From positions 186,001 to 250,000 of the forward strand of contig NZ_JAMXWM010000002.1 in the NCBI RefSeq assembly GCF_024125445.1: 64,000 nt of DNA, written 5' to 3'. A program made the position numbers and the translations under genes. The notes beneath the pieces were generated by a model. The model was not told the DNA's origin. It saw nothing but the letters and a program-made list of their open reading frames with translations, and ran no database searches. Source of the DNA: Sporolactobacillus shoreicorticis (GTDB lineage: Bacteria > Bacillota > Bacilli > Bacillales > Sporolactobacillaceae). Below are positions 54,792-63,424 of this stretch, piece by piece (the stretch's first letter is position 1; each line of letters starts with the position of its first letter).

Positions 54792-55583
54792 ATGGAAATT
54801 GTCCAAGATATTCTAATCATTGTCTTGGCCGGTCTGATGATGGTCGATGAGAATGGTCCGGTTATTATTTCATGGTTTCCAGTTATCGTTGGCATGATCG
54901 TCGGGATCATTATGGGCGATATGCAAACAGCTTTGGCCGTTGCGGGGACATTCCAGTTGATGATGTTAGGGGTTGCAGCACTTGGTGGGGCCTCGGCCCC
55001 TAACTATGGGCTTGCGACTATCATTGGCGGGTTCGTTGCAATTCGCACGGGCACAGGGATCAACTCTGCAGTCGCTATTGGAATTCCGGTTGGATTGTTG
55101 GCAATCCAACTGGAAGTTGTTGCCCGAATCATCTGCAACTTCTTAGCGCACTATATGGTCCGTTTAGTCAGAGAGAAGAAATTCATGAAGATGCGTAAGA
55201 TCGCGATTCTAGGTCCAACCCTTTTCTTTCTACAGACGGCGCTGCCGACAGTAATCGTTGTAGTGGCAGGCCCCATTGTTGTGAAGCAATTGCTGAAAAT
55301 AATTCCGGCTTGGGTTACCGATGGTCTGACTGTAGCCGGTGGTATGCTTCCAGTCGTTGGTATTGCATTATTAATGCACTACATGCCAGTTAAGAAGTTC
55401 CTGCCGTTCATAATTGCCAGCTTCGTGCTTGCAGCATACGTGAAAGTGCCGTTGCTTGGTATTGCCTTGATTGGTTTTGCGGCATCGTACTGGTACTTCT
55501 TCCAAGAAACAAAAAAAGGCAGTACCCCAGCTGTAGTAGGGGTCACTAACCAGAATGAGGAGAATGACGATTATGACGAATAA
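54792..55583 (+). CDS. PTS4 EIIC, mannose family
   Basis: A 263-residue membrane subunit with AGTFQLMMLGVAALGGASAP (about 54-73). The ATG at 54792 follows AAGGGG; the GTG at 54783 overlaps that site. Closest in type to EIIC3. Confidence 0.9.
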   Translation: MEIVQDILIIVLAGLMMVDENGPVIISWFPVIVGMIVGIIMGDMQTALAVAGTFQLMMLGVAALGGASAPNYGLATIIGGFVAIRTGTGINSAVAIGIPVGLLAIQLEVVARIICNFLAHYMVRLVREKKFMKMRKIAILGPTLFFLQTALPTVIVVVAGPIVVKQLLKIIPAWVTDGLTVAGGMLPVVGIALLMHYMPVKKFLPFIIASFVLAAYVKVPLLGIALIGFAASYWYFFQETKKGSTPAVVGVTNQNEENDDYDE

Positions 55584-56412
55584 GAAAGCAGAGAATCAGT
55601 CTGCTACACCGCCGCGTTATAGGGTCACAAAAAAAGACCTCCGCCATGTTGCATACCGCTGGAATATGGTGCCAGCAAATTTGTTCAACTATGAAACCCA
55701 GCAGGGAACTAGCTTTGGGTGGACACTAGCACCACTCTTGCGGAAAATCTATCCAAATGATGATGAATACCAAGAAGCGCTTCTTAACCATTTTAATTAC
55801 TACAATGCAACCCCCCAGATGACTAATCTTGTACTGGGTGCCGTTGTCGCGATGGAACAGAAGGATGGTATCAAGGCTAAGGATACAATTCAGTCTTTTA
55901 AAACTAGTATTATGGGACCATTGTCCGGCATTGGGGATACCGTGTTCTGGGTTCTATGGCCAACGATTATCGGATCGATCTCCGGATATATGGCTTTAAA
56001 GGGGAATCCACTTGGTGCGATCATCTGGCTCATTGTCAACATTTTGATCTATTTCCTAAAAATTTGGTTCGTACAACTCGGCTACACTTCTGGAACGAAA
56101 ATTATAGATACGCTTGGCAATAAGCTTTCTATTTTTACCGATGCAGCATCAATCACAGGTTTGGCTGTAATCGGTGCCTTGATCGCAACAGTCGTGAAGA
56201 TCAGCACGCCGGTTGTATTTGAGATGGGAAAGGTCAAGTTGAATCTGCAAACAGGTGTGTTTGATCAGATCATGCCTTGTTTGTTGCCAATGTTGTTGAC
56301 AGTCGCACTGTATAAGCTGTTCAATCATAAAAGGTTTACACCGACGAGAGCAATTCTCCTGATTATCGCACTATCGCTTATCGGTACATTTTTCGGAATA
56401 TTTAAATCATAA
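55573..56412 (+). CDS. PTS4 EIID, mannose family
   Basis: A 279-residue EIID. The ATG at 55573 follows GAGGAG and overlaps the EIIC stop by 11 bases. QQGTSFGWTLAPLLRKIY, NATPQMTNLVLG and SIMGPLSGIGDTVFW are conserved. It has a longer N-terminal tail than the other three EIIDs. Confidence 0.9.
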   Translation: MTNKKAENQSATPPRYRVTKKDLRHVAYRWNMVPANLFNYETQQGTSFGWTLAPLLRKIYPNDDEYQEALLNHFNYYNATPQMTNLVLGAVVAMEQKDGIKAKDTIQSFKTSIMGPLSGIGDTVFWVLWPTIIGSISGYMALKGNPLGAIIWLIVNILIYFLKIWFVQLGYTSGTKIIDTLGNKLSIFTDAASITGLAVIGALIATVVKISTPVVFEMGKVKLNLQTGVFDQIMPCLLPMLLTVALYKLFNHKRFTPTRAILLIIALSLIGTFFGIFKS

Positions 56413-56433
56413 AGATAGAGCAGGTGGTTAGGA

Positions 56434-56850
56434 ATGAAGAGAAAAATCATAGTCGCATCACATCATCGATTAGCAGGCGGCCTTCGGGATACACTTCGGT
56501 TCATTGGTGGAGAGGCTGCAAAGACCATTGAAGTGTTGACAGCTTATATCAATAGTCGACCAATTGACGAAGAAGTGGCGAGGCTAATGGAGGCTGACAG
56601 CGACACTGAGATTATTATTTTGACGGATATGATGGCCGGTAGTGTGAATCAGCAATTTATGCGGTATGTTTCGCGTGCACATACCCATCTGATTACAGGA
56701 GTCAACTTACCGCTAGCGCTGGCGTTTATGATGGAGACATCTAATAGCTACTTGACAAATACACGAGTACGTGCAATCGTAGCTGATGCCCAACATTCAA
56801 TAATTTACATGAACGAAAAATCAGTCGAAGTCGATGCTGATGATGAGTAA
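56434..56850 (+). CDS. PTS4 EIIA, mannose family
   Basis: A 138-residue EIIA with H10 in VASHHRL. ILTDMMAGSVNQQF and TGVNLPLALAFMM are conserved. It ends the operon (GH28-like, B, C, D, A). AGGTGG precedes the ATG. Confidence 0.9.
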   Translation: MKRKIIVASHHRLAGGLRDTLRFIGGEAAKTIEVLTAYINSRPIDEEVARLMEADSDTEIIILTDMMAGSVNQQFMRYVSRAHTHLITGVNLPLALAFMMETSNSYLTNTRVRAIVADAQHSIIYMNEKSVEVDADDE

Positions 56851-57173
56851 TAGTACAAAGTCGTGGTGTAAATTTTTGTGGGAACTAGATTTTTTATATT
56901 GATTAGGCATCGATAGCTTCTAGTATCGTAAACGCTTGAACTCGTTAGAATAACGTGATAAAGAGGTGACTTTATTATACTAGAAGATTTAAAAGTGGAG
57001 TTTATGAATCCAGCATGCAACTACTGAAGCATGATTTTCATGACCTTCAAAAGAATAATGTCAGCGGTATTTAAAAGGTATGTTTGCCATTAAACCGTTC
57101 GAAGATCCATACAAGTCCGAGTGATATGGGTGGGTATTAATTTGAACTGTTTCATATAGAAAGAATAAATGAG

Positions 57174-57214
57174 GCATATAAGCAGATTCGACAGTCTGTT
57201 TATATGTTTTTTTG
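57174..57214 (+). terminator. Terminator downstream of PTS4
   Basis: CATATAAGCAGA and TCTGTTTATATG pair around 8 bases and are followed by seven T. It is 320 bases past EIIA4; the gap 56851-57173 shows no supported gene. Confidence 0.75.
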
Positions 57215-57348
57215 GTTTATAAGAATTTTTTTAGTTTTTTTGCCAGCAGTGCAACTGACAGTTCTTTCATGTCGGGACTTAGTACGAAAGGGGACGCAAA
57301 AGAGCGGTCGCTTACTCTCTTTCATGCCTTGAAAGGGGGTGAGAAACG

Positions 57349-57760
57349 ATGAAAACATCTTCACTCAATAAACATCGAAAATCAGTTTGACTACATCTGC
57401 AAACGTGCTATGGAGGACAAGCGTAAAGATTATCTGAAATACTTAGGACGTCTTGCTCAACGGGAGGCTTCTTTTTCCGACATTGGCGATTATATCACTA
57501 ATCAGTTTTCAACGATTGACTCTCATCCTGCTGATTTTCATACGTTCACCCTGAATGGGCCTTCTCTTGCTGTAGAAAACAATTTGCTTGGTGAGGCCGC
57601 AGAATCTTTCAAACAGGAAACGTGACATTATCCTGCTTTACTATTTCATGAACATGAATGATACACACAAATTGCATAGTTGCTGAAAGTGACTGTTCAA
57701 CCTTCTATCGACACCGAACAGTGGACTCGCTTTTATTATAAAGTTTTATGGAGGGACACC
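57349..57760 (+). pseudogene. Decayed Tn916-type sigma-factor-like gene
   Basis: Translation gives FDYICKRAMEDKRKDYLKYL, then FSDIGDYITNQF and FTLNG-SLAVENNLL, a pattern well known from the sigma-70-like regulatory gene of Tn916-family elements. A frameshift near 57388 and a stop at 57623 split it, and the HTH end continues in another frame (NMNDT..LLKVTV). GGGGTGAG precedes the ATG at 57349. Confidence 0.7.
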
Positions 57761-57797
57761 CTTATGAAAACAATTCATAAACTTAGTTCTCTCTAAT

Positions 57798-57990
57798 GTG
57801 ATTGTAGCAGCTACTGATGGTGATACAGACGCGATCAACTGCGTTGTGAAATACTACAGCGGTTTTATCGCCAAGGGCTCGCTTCGTCCGATGAAAGACG
57901 ACTACGGGAATCATCGTATGGTGTGGATGAAATACTCCGTGGTCGGATTCATACCCAGTTGATTACCAAAATCTTATCTTTTGAAATCAG
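57798..57990 (+). pseudogene. Decayed Tn916-type HTH gene fragment
   Basis: A frame starting VIVAATDGDTDAINCVVKYY and continuing FIAKGSLRPMKDDYGN matches the small helix-turn-helix gene that follows the sigma-like gene in Tn916-family elements. Its own start is lost (a stop interrupts the N-terminus), and the end is degraded. No integrase, excisionase or transfer gene remains nearby. Confidence 0.65.
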
Positions 57991-58230
57991 ATAACTTTTT
58001 TCCCTTCATGGAGATCCATCAATGTACTCCACATTCCTTGATCAGGGAGGTTCGTCCTTCTATTCAAGCAATCTGCAACAGTTCGCTTGAATAGACTGAC
58101 ACATCAAGACCTGGTAAGGATAGCGAGCGGCTAGTGTTAGTATAGACAGCCCGACTGATCTCCGGGAAATAGGCTTGAAAGCATTGATGATCAAGGCCAA
58201 TCTGAGTGGCTGGTCTTTGACACAGTTCAT

Positions 58231-58416
58231 TCAACATTGTCTGAGGGGACAGCTGATCTCACGAGCAATCCTCGCGAAGCGTGTTGCTCGCAATGAAAGA
58301 TCTGGATTTGCTACGGTTGGCAGACATTCGACTGTAATTTTTTCGCTTCCGCACCTAATGTGATTAGCATTTTCTTCGATTTTTGTGCCGTCCAGATAAA
58401 TATTGCCACCACTGAT
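58231..58416 (-). pseudogene. IS1182-type transposase fragment
   Basis: The reverse strand reads GGNIYLDGTKIEENANHI, close to the YVDGTKIEANAN block of IS1182-family transposases, then loses similarity and stops. It abuts the 21-bp palindrome at 58417. Confidence 0.5.
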
Positions 58417-58463
58417 AAGAGGCTATTCATAAAGTTGATCAACAACTTTATGAATAGCCTCTT
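58417..58463. repeat. 21-bp perfect inverted repeat, 5-base loop
   Basis: The arms, beginning AAGAGGCTATTCATAAAG and its complement, pair over 21 bases. The arm starts with GAGGCT-TT like the terminal repeat of the IS remnant at 51541. It may be fused IS ends or the pflA terminator, although it lacks a T-run. Confidence 0.6.
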
Positions 58464-58491
58464 TAGGTCAGCATTATTGATTTTTCAATCC

Positions 58492-59256
58492 TTAATTTCG
58501 AATATTCAGCAGCCTTTCTGCATGTTGAATTTGTTGTTCTGTTGGCGGTTCAGTACCTTCCAGTCTGTAGCGTATGCCAAGGCGATGATACTTTTCTATC
58601 CCTAAGGTGTGATACGGAAGGACTTCCACACGTTCGACATTATTCAATGTTTTGATAAAGGTGCCTAATGCGATTAAATCTTTATTGTCGTCGGTCCATC
58701 CGGGTACAAGGACATGCCGAATCCAAACGGGTTTGCCGATATCAGATAAGTAGCGACACATATCGAGGATATTGGCGTTGTCGAATCCGGTCAGTTTTCG
58801 GTGTTTCTCCGGATCAATTTCTTTGATGTCGACGAGTAAAAGATCGGTTACGTTCATCAATTCTTTGAACATAACGAAAAAAGGCTGTTGACGCGTGAAA
58901 GGCTGACCGCTTGTATCAAGGCATGTATGAATACCCAGTTTTTTTGCTTGGGTAAAAAGATCAATGGCAAATTCCGGTTGAAGCAGAACTTCGCCACCGC
59001 TGATGGTGATTCCACCGTCGCTGCCCCAGAAAGAGCGGTAAGGCAGTGCCTCGGAAAGCACCTGATCAGCAGTGGCACGTACACCGGTGCCTATTCGCCA
59101 CGTATCTGGATTGTGGCAGTACATGCAACGCATCCGACATCCCTGAACAAAGACGACGAAACGAATGCCCGGTCCGTCGACGGCACCAAAACTCTCTGTT
59201 GAATGGATGCATCCGAGGATCGTATGATGATTTGTCTCTTTCTGTTCGGTAGTCAC
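58492..59256 (-). CDS. pflA: Pyruvate formate-lyase activating enzyme
   Basis: A 254-residue radical SAM enzyme that installs the glycyl radical on PflB. The Fe-S cysteines are C40, C44 and C47 in GCRMRCMYC, followed by HNPDTW and the GGITISGGEVLLQ SAM-binding strand. It lies 104 bases downstream of pflB and is probably co-transcribed. The protein is of usual length and intact. Confidence 0.95.
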   Translation of the reverse strand: MTTEQKETNHHTILGCIHSTESFGAVDGPGIRFVVFVQGCRMRCMYCHNPDTWRIGTGVRATADQVLSEALPYRSFWGSDGGITISGGEVLLQPEFAIDLFTQAKKLGIHTCLDTSGQPFTRQQPFFVMFKELMNVTDLLLVDIKEIDPEKHRKLTGFDNANILDMCRYLSDIGKPVWIRHVLVPGWTDDNKDLIALGTFIKTLNNVERVEVLPYHTLGIEKYHRLGIRYRLEGTEPPTEQQIQHAERLLNIRN

Positions 59257-59360
59257 GGTTCACTCCTCCTCTCCGTGTCTAGACGAATCGCTCATTTAAA
59301 AAGTATTACTGTATTCGCACTCAGTTTAACATTTGTTTTCAATACATATAGCTGCATTGA

Positions 59361-61619
59361 TTAAAGATTTTTATGGAATGTCCGTGAAATGACATCATCC
59401 TGCTGTTCTTTCGTCAAATCAGCAAAATAAACACAGTACCCGGAGACACGAATAGTGAGTGTCGGATATTGCTCCGGATGCTTTTGCGCATCAATGAGTG
59501 TGTCGCGACTGAGTACGTTAATGTTTAAATGATGTCCGTCTTTCTTTATATAACCGTCAATCATATTTACAAGTGTATTGCTGCGTGACTGAAGATCTTT
59601 GCCGAGCGTCGACGGAGTTACGGCAAATGTGTTGGATATGCCGTCGGTTGCATATTTGTATGGCAATTTTGCGACAGAAAGCAGTGAGGCGAGTGCGCCA
59701 TGTGTTTCCGAACCATAGTATGGATTGGCACCCGGGGCAAACGGCTGTCCCTTTCGGCGTCCATTTGGCGTTGAGCCGGTATTATTGCCATACACGACGT
59801 TCGATGTAATGGTCAGCACAGACGTTGATAGTTTGGCACCGCGGTAGAGATGATGCCGGTTCATTTTTGTATAAAATTTCTTTACTAAATCAACAGCAAT
59901 TTGGTCGGCACGGTCATCATTGTTTCCGTATTTCGGATAATCTCCGTCCACCTTATAGTCAACGGCAACTCCGTCCTCATCACGTATGATATGAACGGCG
60001 GCATATTTGATTGCCGAGATTGAATCGACGGCTACGGACAATCCGGAAATGCCGGTGGCAAAGGTTCGGTTCAACTGTGTATTTTTCAACGCCATCTGTG
60101 CCGATTCATAATAATACTTATCATGCATGTAGTGGATAACGTTCAGCGAATTGACATAAGTGTCAGCCAACCAGTCAATGATTGGATCGAACTTCTTCGT
60201 GAATTCATCATACGTAATGGTATCGCCGCTGATCGGTTCGTATGCCGGACCGACCTGCTGTTTCGTGATTTCATCGACACCCCCGTTAATTGTGTAAAGC
60301 ACAGCTTTGGCAAGATTTGCACGGGCTCCGAAAAATTGCATGCCGTCTGCGATCGGCTGTGCAGAGACGCAGCAGGCGATCGCGTAATAATCTGTTCCCC
60401 ATTGATTGCGCATTAGTTCGTCATTTTCATACTGCACAGTAGAGCTTTCAATGGATACCCGGGCGGCATAGTTCTTGAAATGTTTTGGCAGCCTTTCCGA
60501 CCAAAGCAAAGTAATATTCGGCTCCGGTGCCGGTCCCATGTTCGCCAGTGTATTAAGAAATCGGTAAGAGCTTTTGGTGACCATGTGGCGGCCATCCATT
60601 GCGATTCCGGCAAGGGACAGGGTTGCCCAGATCGGGTTGCCGGAAAATAACGCGTTGTATTCAGGTGTACGAATGAATGTGACCATTCTTAATTTCATTG
60701 TAAAATGATCGACTAACTCCTGCGCCTGCTGCTCGTTCAGCACACCAAGTTGCAGATCGCGTTCAATATAAATGTCTATAAAGGCATCAATGCGTCCAAT
60801 CGACATCGCCGCGCCATTTTGTTGTTTGATGGCAGCAAGATATCCGAAATAGATCCATTGCAGTGCTTCGCGAGCATTCGCAGCAGGTCTGGATAGATCA
60901 AAGCCATAACTTTCAGCCATTTTTTTGATGGCGTTTAACGCGCGGTATTGCTCGGTAATTTCCTCACGAAGCTGGATTGTGTCATTCGTCATTTCCCCAT
61001 CACCGCTGTTATCAAAATCATTAGCCTTTTGCTGCATTAATCGATCGATGCCGTATAGGGCAATACGTGGAAAATCTGCAATCAGTCGACCACGTCCATA
61101 GGCATCAGGGAGGCCGGTAATGATTTTGTTGTGCCGGCATTTGCGCATGTTTTTATCGTAGACATCGAAGACCCCTTGATTATGGGTTTTGCGGTAATCA
61201 GTGAAAATATGATCAACATCCGGATTGATCTCAAGCCCATAGGAACTGAGTGCGTCTTTTGCCATCCTAATTCCGCCGAAAGGCATCAGCGCTTTTTTTA
61301 GCGGTCTATCGGTCTGCAGGCCGACGATTTTTTCAAGATTTTTGTCAAGATATCCAGGTTTATGAGATGTAATTGTTGAAACGGTCTTTGTATCCGCGCC
61401 AATGACCCCACCCTGTTCGCGCTCTTTCATTTTTAAAGCCAACAATTTATTATTTAATGTCGCAGTGGCTTCAGTCGCCTTTTCTAAAAAAGATTCATTA
61501 CCATCGTAAGACGTATAGTTGCGGATGATAAAATCTCTTACGTTAATTTCATTTTGCCATGATCCTTTTTGAAAGCCCTTCCAAAAAGGATCAGTTAACG
61601 ATGGATCTTGTACTGCCAT
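59361..61619 (-). CDS. pflB: Pyruvate formate-lyase
   Basis: A 752-residue glycyl radical enzyme that turns pyruvate and CoA into acetyl-CoA and formate under anaerobic conditions. Catalytic Cys pair IACCVSA (about 416-417) and the C-terminal radical glycine in VSGYCVYF (about 728) are present; the more usual residue after GY is Ala, so Cys there is a small departure. It gives the main route from uronate-derived pyruvate to acetyl-CoA visible in the window, next to the broken pdh genes. Confidence 0.95.
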   Translation of the reverse strand: MAVQDPSLTDPFWKGFQKGSWQNEINVRDFIIRNYTSYDGNESFLEKATEATATLNNKLLALKMKEREQGGVIGADTKTVSTITSHKPGYLDKNLEKIVGLQTDRPLKKALMPFGGIRMAKDALSSYGLEINPDVDHIFTDYRKTHNQGVFDVYDKNMRKCRHNKIITGLPDAYGRGRLIADFPRIALYGIDRLMQQKANDFDNSGDGEMTNDTIQLREEITEQYRALNAIKKMAESYGFDLSRPAANAREALQWIYFGYLAAIKQQNGAAMSIGRIDAFIDIYIERDLQLGVLNEQQAQELVDHFTMKLRMVTFIRTPEYNALFSGNPIWATLSLAGIAMDGRHMVTKSSYRFLNTLANMGPAPEPNITLLWSERLPKHFKNYAARVSIESSTVQYENDELMRNQWGTDYYAIACCVSAQPIADGMQFFGARANLAKAVLYTINGGVDEITKQQVGPAYEPISGDTITYDEFTKKFDPIIDWLADTYVNSLNVIHYMHDKYYYESAQMALKNTQLNRTFATGISGLSVAVDSISAIKYAAVHIIRDEDGVAVDYKVDGDYPKYGNNDDRADQIAVDLVKKFYTKMNRHHLYRGAKLSTSVLTITSNVVYGNNTGSTPNGRRKGQPFAPGANPYYGSETHGALASLLSVAKLPYKYATDGISNTFAVTPSTLGKDLQSRSNTLVNMIDGYIKKDGHHLNINVLSRDTLIDAQKHPEQYPTLTIRVSGYCVYFADLTKEQQDDVISRTFHKNL

Positions 61620-61639
61620 CTTTCATTCCTCCAATTTAA

Positions 61640-61676
61640 ATTTCTTTTATGGAACCATTATATCCTATAAAGAAAT
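61640..61676. promoter_or_regulatory. 37-bp inverted repeat ATTTC-N27-GAAAT at pflB
   Basis: The geometry equals the kduI/kduD sites, and TATAAAGAAAT repeats their right arm but for the last base. On the pflB strand a TATAAT -10 box lies inside it. Both arms have one change from GTTTC/GAAAC. Confidence 0.35.
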
Positions 61677-61987
61677 AAATTGCATTGCAATTATTGAAAT
61701 TGTTTCTAAGTTTTTGTGACAATTGGAGCGAGAGGTAAGAATCGTCATGTCAGAAGACGTAAATGCTTAGGATGCATGGTTCATGAAAATGATGCAAATG
61801 TACGTTTCAGCATGGAGTGACAGCGTAATGAAGGGTTGCTGAAATACTTTACAGATTGGTATGTGTCGTTTATACTGGGGCTGAAATACGACATTGATGC
61901 ACCGAATAATCGATGAGTAAAGGACTTGACTGAAGCTCCGTGGTTACACAGATCACGGATCATCATCATTGAATGGAGGCACCATGT
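61677..61987. other. Non-coding stretch between pflB and the orphan gene
   Basis: No intact gene is supported. A plus-strand frame around 61832-61915 (LLKYFTDWYVSFILGLKYD) stays open without a start and may be a gene remnant of unknown kind. Confidence 0.4.
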
Positions 61988-62227
61988 ATGGAACAGAAAC
62001 TTGTTTTAGATCCCCAGAAGTTTGCTCAGATTGTCGTTCAGTCTCAGCCTGTTTCTGGCAGCAGCGAAGAAGAAATTGTTAAGAATAAGCTGAAACTGTA
62101 TTTGACTGCTTATGTTATTGTTGAAAAATTCAATAAATTGGAGAATAGAGCTTTTTATAATTCTGAAGTAAAGAAACACAATGTTCCGAAACTATTTAAA
62201 AACATTCGAGATATCAGTGTCTATTGA
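61988..62227 (+). CDS. Small orphan protein, 79 residues
   Basis: The ATG at 61988 is 8 bases after GGAGG, and the frame is closed by a terminator hairpin, so it is probably real. The product is mostly helical and basic, without signal peptide, membrane segment or known motif. I do not recognise the family. An ATG at 61973 overlaps the ribosome binding site and is less likely. Confidence 0.5.
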   Translation: MEQKLVLDPQKFAQIVVQSQPVSGSSEEEIVKNKLKLYLTAYVIVEKFNKLENRAFYNSEVKKHNVPKLFKNIRDISVY

Positions 62228-62266
62228 GTGTGAAGGTACTTCCTGCTTGCAATACGAATCAGCAAA

Positions 62267-62308
62267 GAAGCTATACATGTGCAATTTTTCATGGTATAGC
62301 TTTTTTTG
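62267..62308 (+). terminator. Terminator of the orphan gene
   Basis: AAGCTATAC and GTATAGCTTTTTTT pair around 17 bases. The following gap to 62555 includes a TATAAT at 62392 without a good -35 box and shows no further gene. Confidence 0.8.
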
Positions 62309-62555
62309 TTGCCACAAGCAACCCTGCAGAATTTCCCAATATAAAATCCATGAAAATTGAAATACTAGTATATTTAAATGATTGAATGTATTATAATAGT
62401 TGTTGGGCAGGATCTACAAAATAGTGGCCGCTCAGTTGATTGTTAACGGCTATCCCCATAGTCGAGAGGGGCCTTATATTGAATGATTGCTGTTTTTACG
62501 GACATTTTCTATAATTAGATCAAACTAGTCACTCGACAGAAAAGAATGATAATTA

Positions 62556-63284
62556 ATGATGATTGTAAATCAACAAGAGTATGCCTATCGGGAAATTCGT
62601 GATCGAATCATGAATTTGATCTATGAACCAGGTGTCCGGATTTCTTTAAAGCAGATTGAAAATGATATTAGTGTCGGACGTACCCCTGTTCGCGAAGCGC
62701 TGATCCGACTTGGCAGAGAGGGTGTGTTGGAAACATTTCCGCAGCGCGGTACATATATTTCCAAAATTGATCTGCATTCTGCAATTAACGCCCGATATAT
62801 TCGTGAACATATTGAACAGCTGGTGGTCATGGAAGCGACAGTCAAACTGACCGATGATGCGTGTGAGCGTTTTGAACAGATTGTCCGTCAGCAAATCACA
62901 TTTTCGAAAAAGAAGGATCATGAACACTTCTTTGAAAAAGACGAGGATTTTCATCGTACCTTTTATGAAATAACAGATAAGTTGGAGATTTGGGACTGGC
63001 TGCAAATCCTCAATACCCATTTAAACCGTTTTCGCTGGCTGCGCTTAAGGGTAAAAGAACTGCAATGGGAAAAGATTATCAGTCAGCACGTTAACCTGCT
63101 GAAAGCAGTGTCAGAAGGTGATGTTGACGAAGCGAAGTTTCTGACATCGCAGCACTTACACATGATGATTAATGAAAAACAAGTTTTGATTGATCAATTT
63201 CCCGATTACTTTATTGACAGATCGTCCGTGTCCTTTCAAATGCCTGAAGATCTGAAGTTATATGAACAGTTCAGTGAGAAGTAA
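62556..63284 (+). CDS. GntR-family regulator, FCD (UxuR/FadR-like)
   Basis: A 242-residue regulator. N-terminal winged HTH (about 8-72: GVRISLKQIENDI, GRTPVREALIRLGREGVLE, PQRGTYIS) and C-terminal FCD helical domain (about 80-220) with metal-ligand type residues in DEDFHRTFYE, SQHVNLLKA and SQHLHMM. FCD regulators of this type often sense uronates. It lies directly upstream of the beta-glucuronidase gene and probably controls it. The start could also be one codon downstream. Confidence 0.88.
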   Translation: MMIVNQQEYAYREIRDRIMNLIYEPGVRISLKQIENDISVGRTPVREALIRLGREGVLETFPQRGTYISKIDLHSAINARYIREHIEQLVVMEATVKLTDDACERFEQIVRQQITFSKKKDHEHFFEKDEDFHRTFYEITDKLEIWDWLQILNTHLNRFRWLRLRVKELQWEKIISQHVNLLKAVSEGDVDEAKFLTSQHLHMMINEKQVLIDQFPDYFIDRSSVSFQMPEDLKLYEQFSEK

Positions 63285-63386
63285 GGCAATCGCTTCACCT
63301 ATACTATAGAATTCAAGACGTTTTGAGCAGTTGGGAAATGGCGGAATTTGTAGCGTTTTAAAAAATGAATGGTTAGTAATCTTCTT

Positions 63387-63400
63387 TGAAAACGCTATCA
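63387..63400 (+). promoter_or_regulatory. cre site (CcpA), perfect match, upstream of uidA
   Basis: TGAAAACGCTATCA matches the cre consensus at all 14 positions and lies 25 bases before the uidA start. Confidence 0.75.
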
Positions 63401-63424
63401 AAAAAATTATTGGGGGTTGTAACA

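Noticed and set aside
56921-56935. cre-like sequence CGTAAACGCTTGAA after PTS4
   Set aside because: Only 11 of 14 to the consensus, with no gene start nearby that it could control.
62400-62490. Possible structured RNA upstream of the GntR gene
   Set aside because: Some GC-rich pairing is possible but no known riboswitch or tRNA pattern could be fitted, and covariance cannot be tested here.
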